Assembly (NCBI RefSeq): GCF_910596095.1
Contig: NC_056537.1
Span: 378,574-442,573, forward strand
Length of the DNA: 64,000 bases
Direction of reading: 5' to 3'
DNA from: Thunnus maccoyii
Taxonomy: Eukaryota > Chordata > Actinopteri > Scombriformes > Scombridae
This document shows positions 11,069 to 23,091 of the stretch, in pieces. Every line of letters starts with the position of its first letter. The first letter of the stretch is position 1. A program made the translations under genes and the position numbers. Below the pieces are notes generated by a model. The model was not told the DNA's origin. It saw only the letters and a list, made by a program, of their open reading frames with translations, and searched no databases.

Positions 11069-11765
11069 TCCTCCTATTGGCTGAGAGAAGCAGAGCGTTG
11101 GTGCTCCTCAAAGCCTTATCTCACAAAGAACGGGTGCTGCTTGGACTCTGCACAGGGTCTCCCGCCTGGAAAAGAAGGGACACAAGAACCCCCGCCCCCC
11201 CCACCCCCCCCCTCACCTGTAAACCTGCAGAGGCATCGGCTTCCTCTGCACGTCTAACCTGACTGAAGCTGAACCGCCATCATTCCACGTCAGAAAGGGC
11301 TTCTACTTGAACGGAGGCCAGTCAGAGCTGAGCTCCTCTCCGCCCGTTTCTCTCAGTGTCGGCGTGACGGAGACGAGGTTCCTGTTATTAAAGTGCCATG
11401 TCGGGGTGGGGGGGGCGAGGGGGGGGGGGGGGGGGGTCTCACACACATTTACTCCAACGTGCTGCATTCGGTGCCATGTGATGTTGAACTTTGATGTGAA
11501 ATAGTGCGTGATTGAAGTGTTTAAAAAGTGAATTCAGCACTACGTTTCTTTTGAAGCCTGTTTTTTTGTACCATGTGTAATTATGATGTTCAAGGACGAG
11601 ACGTCGCGTCGGAGGCGGGACTCTATATCATGGAGGATGTTACCGTGACAACCAATCATCATCGACAACTGAACTGAGACTGAATCCACTGCATGTCTTC
11701 AATAATGCTGCAGTTCATCAAACAGATACAGAAGAGGAGAAGAACCATTTCCTGTTTCATCATGC

Positions 11766-11817
<52 letters not shown>

Positions 11818-12200
11818 TGACAGTATAAATGTTCATGTGAACACGTTTTAATGACGTCTTTCGTCGTCTGAGCACAAATCTGTAAATTTGACTCCCGATA
11901 AACTAAAGCTGCAACTGACGATTTTTTTTTTCAATTAATTAATTAATTAAACGTTTAGTCGGAAAAACGTTTGTTCCAGTTTCCTGAACAACGGAGTCGA
12001 CTGCAGACGTCTTCATAGAGCTGCGACTAATGATTGTTTTCATTATCGATTGTTCTGCTGATCACTTTCATTCATCGTTTGTGTTGTAAAATAGTGAAAC
12101 GGATCAAAGCAGCAAAGTTGTTGTATGAATCGATTATCAATAGTTGCAGATAATCTTCTGAAGATCAATGAATCGATCAGTTGTTGCATTAAAGAATCAG
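11069..12200 (+). other. ambra1: probable ambra1 3' UTR and downstream flank
   Basis: Non-coding DNA follows the stop. It contains a poly-G run at about 11404-11436 and a (GT)n run at about 11769-11817. A possible ATTAAA polyadenylation hexamer lies near 11386. No AATAAA close to the stop settles the transcript end, so the UTR length is unknown. Confidence 0.5.
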
Positions 12201-12354
12201 AATCTCACCTGAAGGTCCATTGAGTAGCTGTTCCGGAGCTTTCAGTCATCAATTTAAAGATATTTTATGAACACGGATGAAAACTCTGATGAACATCATC
12301 TAAACGTGATCGAAAGCTCCAGAACAGCTGCTAAATGGACCTTCAGGTGAGATT
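12201..12354. repeat. inverted repeat / hairpin with 43-bp arms
   Basis: The left arm, 12201-12243, begins AATCTCACCTGAAGGTCCAT. The right arm, 12312-12354, is its reverse complement with about three mismatches over 43 bp, and a 68-bp loop separates them. It could be a small fold-back transposon or an RNA hairpin if the ambra1 3' UTR reaches this far. Confidence 0.9.
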
Positions 12355-13412
12355 GATTGGTTCATATCGACGAGTCTGAATTTATCAATTGATCAAAGAG
12401 AAATTAATCTGCAGCCATTTAGATAATCAATGAAATCATTTTTAAAGCAAAAGCAGATTATTTATTATATTTATTATATATATTATATTATTATATTATA
12501 TTATTATATTATATTATTATATTACAAATTATATGATATATTATATATTATTATATGATATATGATATATTATTATATATATTATTATATATATTATATT
12601 ATGTTATATTATTATATATTATATTATATATTATATTATTATATATTTTCTCTTTGCTGCTTTTCTTTCTGAAGGAAAATTAATTCATTATTTGTGAGTT
12701 TTGTCGCCGTTTTCTGTTTTATAAACCAAACAAGTGAGAAAAAGATCGATAATGAAAATAATTGTTGGATCGACTCTTCAGTTCACAGCTGGACGTGTTC
12801 TTCCTGTTTCAACCAGCAGACGTCTGGAACGAAGGAAACACACATGAAATAATGAGTCTGGTGGTTTTCTGTAGTTTTATTCTTTAAAATCTTTAAAAAG
12901 GCTCAGTCACGACAAACAGCTGCTCTCTCTAACATATACAGAGATATATATATATATATATATGTATATACACACACATATATATATATATATGTATATA
13001 TATTACAGCTGTAACAAACCTTCATTATTACCAGTTAATCTGACTTTTCTCCATTTATTCATTTTGCCTGTAAAATGTGTGTATTTAGTAAAATATCAGC
13101 TGTTATTTCAGTCAAACATCAAACCTTCACGTTTCAGATGAATCAGCACATTTCTGACGTGAAACGATGACTCAGCCGTTCTCATGTTTCTGTTGATTGA
13201 TTAATAAATGAAGCAGCTGAGCTCGTTAGCAGATCAGTTCTGTCGCTTCGCTTCTTCACACGAGTAAAACTCTAGAAAATCACCAGACGGACGTTTGAAC
13301 AGATGAAACGAGTCACAACGTTTCACTTCACGTGAGACGAGAAATGAAAGAATGTTAAAGTGTAAAGAGAGAAAAGGTCAAATCTGGATAAATCTGTTTA
13401 CTGTGTCATAGT
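12355..13412. other. AT-rich flank with (TATATTAT)n and TA/TG tracts
   Basis: A long AT-only stretch occupies about 12452-12650 and a (TA)n/(CA)n tract about 12940-13003. The rest is unremarkable non-coding DNA. Confidence 0.75.
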
Positions 13413-13419
13413 CTGAACG

Positions 13420-13530
13420 GGGAGGGGGGGGGGCGTACTGAGCATGCTCGTGGACGGGGGGCGTACTGAGCATGCTCGTGGACGGGGGGCGTACTGAGCA
13501 TGCTCGTGGGCGGGGGGGGGGGCGTACTGA
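13420..13530. repeat. GC-rich 28-bp tandem repeat, about 3-4 copies
   Basis: Copies of GTACTGAGCATGCTCGTGGA are separated by poly-G runs. The core contains the palindromic GAGCATGCTC. Confidence 0.9.
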
Positions 13531-14405
13531 GCGCGCTCCTGTGAGAACGTGTGAGGCTCCTTCAGACTGACGTCATTATTTGGTTGTGATGGAAACACAA
13601 AACAGGAAATGAAACGTCACACAAACCGAACTGTTGGTGTGTGCGTGTACGCTAGAGCTGCATTAGTTTCATTATTGATTAATCGATCGATCGTTGCAGC
13701 CTCTTCATGTGTCGTCAGATATTCAGTCATCATGTTTGTGAAGCTGAAACCAGATAAAGTTTAAAAAAACGACTAAATCGATAATCAATAATCAAAGTCG
13801 ACTCATCGACTAATCGCTAATTGGAAACGTGCTGCTGGTCGCTTCATGTTGTGTTCTGATTGGTCGGTTTGGAGACGTCACATGGCTCCACCTGGTGATC
13901 GTTATTTTAATTGATCCTGCTTTGTGATTGGATCTCAGTATGTAAATGAGGTGGGCGGGGCTTGATGACTCGCGACCTGTCAGTCATCATGTCAGCAGCT
14001 GCAGCTCCGTGATGCTGTTAATGAGCTTTAATTAGATGTTTGTTCAATAATTCCAGCGATGATCCGACGTTTCTCTGCTGGAAGCTTTGAGCCGAGCGAC
14101 GAATCAGCGACGACACGACTGTAATTAATCAATTAATAACGTAAATATAACGGAGATGAACGAATAAACAAACATGCAGGTTTACAAAGTTTTACTCGTT
14201 TCTTCAGTTCCCACAGGCTCAGCCGGCAGGTCGTCACGGAGCTCTCAGGGCTCGTTTAAACCGGCAGGAAGAGGCGGAGTCAGGTGACCTTCGCTGTACA
14301 GGTGTCAGTCAGTGAACCAGAACTCTGCAGCTCAAATACCGACGGCAGGTCAATGACGGGACGATTATCCATCAGAACGAAACCTCAGCGTGAAGGAGCC
14401 TCCGG

Positions 14406-14440
<35 letters not shown>

Positions 14441-15425
14441 ACACCCCCCCCCCCCCCCCCCCCCCCTCCATCCTCCTCCTGCAGAAGAAAACTTGAATTT
14501 CTGATCAAGCACTACTTTTCCTCTCCAGACTGTTGCACAGAGCTGCAGTTAGAGCTGCAGGTGCTGCAGTTAGAGCTGCAGGTGCTGCAGTTAGAGCTGC
14601 ACAGAGGTGCACATGTGTGTGTCGGGTTATCAGGTGGTTAACGGACCTATGGAAATGAAGACTGGAGGAGGGAAGAGCCCCGATTGGAACTGTTTACTTT
14701 TTATTTTTTATTTAACCTTTATTTGTGCAGGTGAGATCAGGGATCTCGTTTCCACGGCAACCTGCAAGGACAGCAGCTGCATGTAAGAGAGAAACACAAA
14801 CACAGGCAGGTGACGTGATGTGATCTGAATGCTCCTCCTGGTTTTACTTGATCAATGAACACTTTAAAGACGATCTCGTGTCTGTGTGTGTGTGTCTGTG
14901 TGTGTGTCGGAGGGTCATCGAGGCGAGTCGTCGCTCGTTTCCTGTGAGAGAAACGGAGCGCCGCCGTGAGTACAAAAGGTACACCTGTGTCACCACCTGA
15001 CTGGAGTTTGTACAGCTCGACTGATTCTTTGCTTTGACTTTTAGACGTGATGTAATTAAAGAGCTTTGAGAGTTTTTCTGTCATCACATTGTTGAAGATT
15101 ATTTGGAAAAAAGTTTCAGATCAACAAAATGTTCTAAAATCAGAAGTGAAAACGCTGCTGAGAACTTTTGTCCTGGTGTTGAACTGATAAATTATCCAAA
15201 TGTTTCTCCAAATCTATCAAATCTCTTCATCATCTGTGAATCTGAGCTTTTATTAACAAACACTCAGGTAGTCATTTAGATTAACAGCTAATAAATAATT
15301 TATCTGAAAAACCTGAGTTTTACTTCTGTGACTGTTCATCAGTAAGATCTGAACCCTCCGGACTTATTAAAGCTTTTATTAAACATCTAAATAGGTTTCA
15401 TAAGAAACTTGCAAGGATTCAAGAC

Positions 15426-15462
<37 letters not shown>

Positions 15463-15848
15463 ATTTGATTTTAAGGACACATACAGAAAACAAGCAGAAA
15501 AGTTGTTAATGAGAGCTTCTATAAAGTAAACTGAACCTGTTGAACCAGTGAAACATGTAAACAGCTCATGAAGAAGAATCATGAACCAGCTGCTTTATTC
15601 AGTTTCTGAGTTCTTTGTTCGTCGCAGCGCTGAAATGAGAACTTCAGAGGTTTAGTTTAGTGTTTTTATGAAGGTGAAGGACTCTCAGGAGAAAAAGACA
15701 CAATCTGTGCAGCAGAAAGGTAAAATAATCACTTTACTCGTGTTACAGCACTAATGTCAACATCTGTCAGTTCACCAGTTCACAGGAAACATCTCAACAT
15801 CTGTCCGATCAATATCTGTGAAATTAGTTTTCTCATGTTCCCCTCAGA
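13531..15848. other. intergenic DNA with small low-complexity tracts
   Basis: No gene was recognised. Visible tracts are (GT)n at about 14411-14437, a poly-C run at about 14443-14466, three copies of a 21-bp CTGCAGTTAGAGCTGCAGGTG unit's CTGCAG-rich core at about 14540-14602, a TTTATTTTTTATTT patch near 14700, and (AAT)n at about 15428-15461. Confidence 0.7.
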
Positions 15849-15957
15849 TAGATGATAGATAGATAGATAGATGATAGATTGATAGATAGATGATAGATAG
15901 ATGATAGATAGATGATAGATAGATGATAGACATGATAGATGGATATATAGATAGTAG
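15849..15957. repeat. GATA microsatellite
   Basis: An imperfect (GATA)n/(GATAGATGATA)n run abuts the left end of the antisense LINE. On the LINE's strand it sits at the 3' tail. Confidence 0.92.
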
Positions 15958-15959
15958 TA

Positions 15960-17220
15960 AGTAAGTAAAACTATTTATACAGCTAACCCTTTTTTAACAC
16001 AAAGTGCTTTACAGTGACGTTGGGACACAAAAACCATGAAAGACACATTCAAGAAGACACACAGACGTCTCACACATATGAACACAGCGAGCGTACAGTC
16101 ATCACCCAGAGACACACACTTTAATTTATTTTATTTATTTGGCACGTGGTACGGCCAACAGGTTCTGGTTGGAAGACCTAAGTGACTGCTCGGTGGTATA
16201 CGGGCTTAGTAGCTCGGATATACGCGCAGGAACTAAACCGTGTAAGACCTGAACTTCACTGGCAGCCGATGCAATGAGGCTAAAACAGGAGTGATGTGGG
16301 ATCTGCGGTCAGTCCTACTTAAAAAGCAGGATTGAACCATTTTATTGACATGCTGTTCAAATTTCAATTTAGGGTCAAATATAACGCCAAGATTCCTGCG
16401 TTAGTTTTGGCATAGGGGGCAAGTGGGCCAATATGCTGAATGATGCCTCTAGCAGTATTTTCAGGGCCAAAAATGAGAAGCTCAGTTTTGTCAGAATTTA
16501 ACTGAAGAAAGTTGACAGACATCCAGTCCGTTATCACAGCTAAACAGCTGCGGAGAGTGTTTAGGTTGCTAAAATCATCTGGTTTTACAGAAAAATATAG
16601 CTGAGTGTCATCTGCATAGCAATGATAGGATGTACAGCCAAGGCGACTGATTATCTGTCCAGCATATACAAAGAGAAAAGAACTGGACCAAGGATCGACC
16701 CCTGGGGTACCCCATATAGCAGCGGAGTGGATGAGGACACATAGTGACCCACAGAGACTGAAAAACCTCTATTTGACAAATATGACATAAACCATTCTAG
16801 AGCTTTCCCTGAGATACCAACACATGTATTTAGTCGATTAATGATGATGGAGTGATCAATGGTGTCAAAGACAGCGCTCAAGTCAAGATGGAGAGTTCCC
16901 CCTTATCAGCCTGCATGAGGATGTCATTCATGACTCGTAACAGAGCAGTTTCAGTGGTTTTGACGAAAACCAGATTGAAATTTATCAAAGATAATATTTC
17001 TTTCCACAACTTGGAGAAGATGCTCAGCAACAACTTTTCCCAGTATTTTGGAAATGAAAGGTGGGTCTGAAATTGTTTAAAACAGCTGGATCTAGGCCAA
17101 GTTTTTTTAGAGGTGGCTTAAACTGATCAGGGACATAACCAGAGGTGAGGGACATGTTTATTATATTGAGTACAGCAGGGCCAATGACAGGAAGGACCTC
17201 CGAAAAGAATTTGGGGGATA
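15960..17220 (-). mobile_element. Rex1/L2-type LINE remnant
   Basis: Minus-strand reverse-transcriptase pieces occur in family order. First comes VIGPAVLNIINMSLTSGYVP near 17180-17120. Then [20 protein letters not shown] and [18 protein letters not shown] lie between about 16870 and 16660. Last is [20 protein letters not shown] near 16620-16565, with the DD catalytic pair. The plus-strand left end near 15990 resembles the LINE 3' tail (AAAGTGCTTTACA). Frames shift between pieces and stops are present, so it is dead and 5'-truncated. Confidence 0.9.
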
Positions 17221-17610
17221 AGATAGATAGATGGATGGATGGACGGACGGACGGACAGATAGATGATGGATAGAAGTAGAACAAGTGATCCTCTAAGTTT
17301 TCATCCAGCGCCATCAACTGATCAAAAATACTTGTTTATGAGCAAATACCTGCAAAACTACACACATTCCCATCAGCCTCAGCTGCTAGCATGGCTGTAA
17401 GATAATTACAGATTTATTTTATACATCATTATTTCATGAAATTATCAGGATCATTAATTCAATTAAAGATTCTTTGGCTTCTTAAATGTGAGTTTGTTGG
17501 AGACTACAGGGGAAGAAGATCTATCAGAGCTACAACAAACCATCATTTACATCATTACTTGATCTGCTGAGTATCTTCATGTTGTGTCAGTAGAAGATAA
17601 CCTGGGTCAG
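17221..17610. other. GATA/GGAC microsatellite and short unique stretch
   Basis: A (GATA)(GATG)(GACG)n run spans about 17221-17265 on the far side of the LINE. The remaining 340 bp show nothing recognisable. Confidence 0.75.
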
Positions 17611-19144
17611 TCCGGGTCAATTCATCACACTTTTGGACGTCGAAGATATGAATGAAACTTGGCCTGCTGATTCAGTCATATAAGAGACCCGTGGAACTGA
17701 AACTGCATGTGTCTCTGATCACTATTAAGGGAGATGTGGGCTAACAAAGTTTGAACTAATTAGTGTGCCTCTGACTTTGACTTGTCATATCTCCCTCGAT
17801 ATAAGTCATAGAGAAATGCTTTTCATATCGTTTTAAAGCTCTTTTCCAGCTCTATGTTTTACTTTTACCATGTTAACCCCAAAATGAAAGGTAACAGTGT
17901 TATGAGTGTTTGTAATCTTGAAAGTTGAATTGTTAAAAAAAAAAACGATTTTTTTAAATGGTTGAAATTTTCACCAACGTTAGGTTATAATGTCATCAAC
18001 ACTTCCAGAAGGTTTGGTCTTTGGTTTTTGAGGCGTTGCTGAGATGTCATGAAGTGGCATCACATCACTAATTCCTTACAGTGCTGGTGAACAGCAGTTA
18101 CTGATAAGTGCATGGTCAAGCACATGCAAAATTACAATGCACTACTTTCTCGATGGGCTCCCAGGCCACTGGATAGTGTGCTCAAAGAAATACAGCATGG
18201 GTGTGTAGGAATTTGTACACTCAAATAGCTTAATGATTTTATGGGGAATTATGAGTTATTATTGTGCACAACTCCAACATGAAATTATTCGTCCAGTGAC
18301 ATAACTCATATTACAGCAGGTATAATAACAGGGAAACAGTCCTCCTCGTTGGCCACACAAGAGAGATCAATTATAATTATGTCATTCATCTTAATTGTAA
18401 TTTTGCAAGGGTATAGGTCTGTTAAGGTTAAAGTGACTGAGATGCACAAGAAAATACATACAAGTTCACTTTAGTTACATACACATTTATTACTAATACT
18501 ACAGCTACAAGTACTAAACACTACGTTTTACAAACAAGAGGGAAACTGGTGCACAAGGCTGTGGCTAGTGAATGATTGTAATGCATGATGCAGAGTTATC
18601 TATTGTGTAGTTGGTATGAGAGACCTGATAAACAGATGAGATGACTGTTACCTGAGAAGCAGCGAGTCAAATCAACGGTACAACAGCTTAGTTCTGAATC
18701 ACCAACTGAAGTAACAAATTCAAGCATCAGGGTTTAAGCACGTTGATGAAGGTTTTGTAGGAATACTTGCTTGCTCTCTGGGGCGGCTTCTTGTGGAGAA
18801 TGGAGTCTGATGTGCTGGGGTGAGGAGTTGGAGTCTGGATCTGGTAATGATGAGTGAGTCGGCCGGTCCGGACTTGAGAAGGTTCCATAGGAAGAGAGCT
18901 CCTGGTTCATGCTCTCCTAGGCTTGATCCTCAACTCATGAGGAGTGAGAGGGTGTGTGTATGTGTGTGAATGGAGCATGGCATATAGTGCAGCATGTCTT
19001 GTGCATGTCTCCATCATAAACCTTCCCGTATCGCCCTGATACGCTTGTGATGGGCCACCAGGATGTGCTACTGGTAGTTGAACCTGCCAAGTTTCACTAA
19101 TATCTATGACGATGCGGTCCAACAGTGTGATGAATTGACTCGGA
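17611..19144. mobile_element. 1.5-kb element with about 55-bp terminal inverted repeats, family unknown
   Basis: The left end, 17611-17663, reads TCCGGGTCAATTCATCACAC and continues to GAAACTTGGC. The right end, 19086-19144, is its inverse (TCCGAGTCAATTCATCACAC on the minus strand, also continuing to GAAACTTGGC). The inside has no recognisable transposase. A 71-codon minus-strand open frame at 19122-18907 has no known relatives that I recognise. A clear target-site duplication was not found. It is most likely a non-autonomous DNA transposon. Confidence 0.72.
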
Positions 19145-19680
19145 GTCTCTCAGCTGTTATAACTTCAGTCAGAGGTGATGTCTTCAAATTTTTGGATCCA
19201 TAATTAAATTAAAGCTTTTGGATCCAGCTGCTTAAATGAATATTTGCAGTTTTCCATCATCTTCTCTGAGATAAAAACTGAATGTTTTGGGGTGTTTAAG
19301 CATTGAAACAATTTCGATATATATATTTCAATATTAGGCCTCCAGATTATTTCTGATGGACGTATTTTTACTACTTTTGACATTTTATAGACTAAGTTAA
19401 TGCAGAAAATCTTAGGATGAATGGATATTGAAAATAATAAACAGCCTGCGGTGGAATACAGTAGGAGCTGCTGACTGACAGATACTGTACGTCTGTATAT
19501 TCATCAGTTTTTACTCTTTATTGACATCCCTGCTGAAAGAGAAATAAAGTGAGACAGACGGTATCCGTAGTAACAGACGTCAGTATCATTACATCCCACA
19601 TGAAGCAGAGTCTGAGCTGATGTCACAAACAGACGTTCAGGCGGAGCATCACTCTGATATTTCCCCTGCTACATAAACTG
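19145..19680. other. intergenic, nothing recognised
   Basis: Unique AT-rich sequence between the inverted-repeat element and the 28-bp minisatellite. No feature was seen. Confidence 0.6.
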
Positions 19681-22600
19681 CTGACAACTGACGGAGGAGA
19701 GGAGCTGCTTGATAACTGACGGAGGAGAGGAGCTGCCTGATAACTGACGGAGGAGAGGAGCTGACTGATAACTGACGGAGGAGAGGAGCTGACTGATAAC
19801 TGACGGAGGAGAGGAGCTGACTGATAATTGACGGAGGAGAGGAGCTGACTGATAACTGACGGAGGAGAGGAGCTGCCTGATAATTGACGGAGGAGAGGAG
19901 CTGACTGATAACTGACGGAGGAGAGGAGCTGACTGATAACTGACGGAGGAGAGGAGCTGACTGATAACTGACGGAGGAGAGGAGCTGACTGATAACTGAC
20001 GGAGGAGAGGAGCTGACTGATAACTGACGGAGGAGAGGAGCTGCTTGATAATTGACGGAGAAGAGGAGCTGACTGATAACTGATGGAGGAGAGGAGCTGA
20101 CTGATAACTGACGGAGGAGAGGAGCTGACTGATAACTGACGGAGGAGAGGAGCTGACTGATAACTGACGGAGGAGAGGAGCTGCTTGATAATTGACGGAG
20201 AAGAGGAGCTGACTGATAACTGATGGAGGAGAGGAGCTGACTGATAACTGACGGAGAAGAGGAGCTGACTGATAACTGATGGAGGAGAGGAGCTGACTGA
20301 TAACTGACGGAGGAGAGGAGCTGACTGATAACTGACGGAGGAGAGGAGCTGACTGATAACTGACGGAGGAGAGGAGCTGCTTGATAATTGACGGAGAAGA
20401 GGAGCTGACTGATAACTGATGGAGGAGAGGAGCTGACTGATAATTGACGGAGGAGAGGAGCTGACTGATAACTGACGGAGGAGAGGAGCTGACTGATAAC
20501 TGACGGAGGAGAGGAGCTGACTGATAACTGACGGAGGAGAGGAGCTGACTGATAACTGACGGAGGAGAGGAGCTGCTTGATAATTGACGGAGAAGAGGAG
20601 CTGACTGATAACTGACGGAGGAGAGGAGCTGACTGATAACTGACGGAGGAGAGGAGCTGCTTGATAATTGACGGAGAAGAGGAGCTGACTGATAACTGAT
20701 GGAGGAGAGGAGCTGACTGATAACTGACGGAGGAGAGGAGCTGACTGATAACTGACGGAGGAGAGGAGCTGACTGATAATTGACGGAGAAGAGGAGCTGA
20801 CTGATAACTGACGGAGGAGAGGAGCTGACTGATAACTGACGGAGGAGAGGAGCTGACTGATAACTGACGGAGGAGAGGAGCTGACTGATAATTGACGGAG
20901 GAGAGGAGCTGCTTGATGATTGACGGAGGAGAGGAGCTGCTTGATGATTGACGGAGGAGAGGAGCTGCTTGATAATTGACGGAGGAGAGGAGCTGACTGA
21001 TAACTGACGGAGGAGAGGAGCTGACTGATAACTGACAGAGAGGAGCTGCCTGATAACTGACGGAGGAGAGGAGCTGACTGATAATTGACGGAGGAGAGGA
21101 GCTGCTTGATAATTGACGGAGGAGAGGAGCTGCTTGATGATTGACGGAGGAGAGGAGCTGCTTGATAATTGACGGAGGAGAGGAGCTGACTGATAACTGA
21201 CGGAGGAGAGGAGCTGACTGATAACTGACGGAGGAGAGGAGCTGACTGATAACTGACGGAGGAGAGGAGCTGACTGATTACTGACGGAGGAGAGGAGCTG
21301 CTTGATAATTGACGGAGGAGAGGAGCTGACTGATAACTGACGGAGGAGAGGAGCTGACTGATAACTGACGGAGGAGAGGAGCTGCTTGATAACTGACGGA
21401 GGAGAGGAGCTGACTGATAACTGATGGAGGAGAGGAGCTGACTGATAACTGATGGAGGAGAGGAGCTGACTGATAACTGACGGAGGAGAGGAGCTGCTTG
21501 ATAATTGACGGAGAAGAGGAGCTGACTGATAACTGATGGAGGAGAGGAGCTGACTGATAACTGACGGAGGAGAGGAGCTGACTGATAACTGACGGAGGAG
21601 AGGAGCTGACTGATAATTGACGGAGGAGAGGAGCTGACTGATAACTGATGGAGGAGAGGAGCTGACTGATAACTGACGGAGGAGAGGAGCTGCTTGATAA
21701 TTGACGGAGAAGAGGAGCTGACTGATAACTGACGGAGGAGAGGAGCTGACTGATAACTGACGGAGGAGAGGAGCTGACTGATAACTGACGGAGGAGAGGA
21801 GCTGACTGATAATTGACGGAGGAGAGGAGCTGCTTGATAATTGACGGAGGAGAGGAGCTGCTTGATGATTGACGGAGGAGAGGAGCTGCTTGATAATTGA
21901 CGGAGGAGAGGAGCTGACTGATAATTGACGGAGGAGAGGAGCTGCTTGATAATTGACGGAGGAGAGGAGCTGACTGATAACTGACGGAGGAGAGGAGCTG
22001 ACTGATAACTGACGGAGGAGAGGAGCTGACTGATAATTGACGGAGAAGAGGAGCTGACTGATAACTGACGGAGGAGAGGAGCTGACTGATAACTGACGGA
22101 GGAGAGGAGCTGACTGATAACTGACGGAGGAGAGGAGCTGACTGATAATTGACGGAGGAGAGGAGCTGACTGATAATTGACGGAGAAGAGGAGCTGACTG
22201 ATAACTGACGGAGGAGAGGAGCTGACTGATAACTGACGGAGGAGAGGAGCTGACTGATAACTGACGGAGGAGAGGAGCTGACTGATAATTGACGGAGGAG
22301 AGGAGCTGCTTGATAATTGACGGAGGAGAGGAGCTGCTTGATGATTGACGGAGGAGAGGAGCTGCTTGATAATTGACGGAGGAGAGGAGCTGACTGATAA
22401 CTGACGGAGGAGAGGAGCTGACTGATAACTGACAGAGAGGAGCTGCCTGATAACTGACGGAGGAGAGGAGCTGACTGATAATTGACGGAGGAGAGGAGCT
22501 GACTGATAACTGACGGAGGAGAGGAGCTGACTGATAATTGACGGAGGAGAGGAGCTGACTGATAATTGACGGAGGAGAGGAGCTGACTGATAATTGACGG

Positions 22601-22927
22601 AGGAGAGGAGCTGCTTGATAATTGAGGGAGGAGAGGAGCTGACTGATAATTGACGGAGGAGAGGAGCTGACTGATAACTGACGGAGGAGAGGAGCTGACT
22701 GATAACTGACGGAGGAGAGGAGCTGACTGATAATTGACGGAGGAGAGGAGCTGACTGATAACTGACGGAGGAGAGGAGCTGCCTGATAACTGACGGAGGA
22801 GAGGAGCTGACTGATAATTGACGGAGGAGAGGAGCTGACTGATAACTGACGGAGGAGAGGAGCTGACTGATAATTGACGGAGGAGAGGAGCTGACTGATA
22901 ACTGACGGAGGAGAGGAGCTGACTGAT
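19681..22927. repeat. 28-bp minisatellite, about 115 copies
   Basis: The 28-bp unit contains CTGACTGATAACTGACGGAG followed by GAGAGGAG. Common variants are CTGCTTGATAATTG and GGAGAAGAG. A rare unit shortened by 3 bp (GACAGAGAGG) occurs at 21034 and 22431 in the same variant context. This shows an internal duplication of about 1.4 kb. The 573-codon minus-strand frame across it (22999-21278) arises because no phase of the unit contains a stop; it is not a gene. Confidence 0.97.
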
Positions 22928-23091
22928 ACTTACTGCAAGTGAAACATCACAGGTAAGCTGCTGCTCAGAAGGACACTTTCTGCTCTTTTCTTGTCTCATA
23001 ATGTCAGGACATTATGTTTTTTCAGATTTGGAGAATTTAAATATTTTTTTAATATTTACAACTGCTCATTTAGCTTTGGGTTTCCTAACTA

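Noticed and set aside
10498..11111. Minus-strand frames over the last ambra1 exon
   Set aside because: Shadow frames caused by the high GC content of the ambra1 tail.
21278..22999. 573-codon minus-strand open frame rich in Ser/Leu/Gln
   Set aside because: It is a reading of the 28-bp minisatellite. The period is not a multiple of three and no phase has a stop, so openness is automatic.
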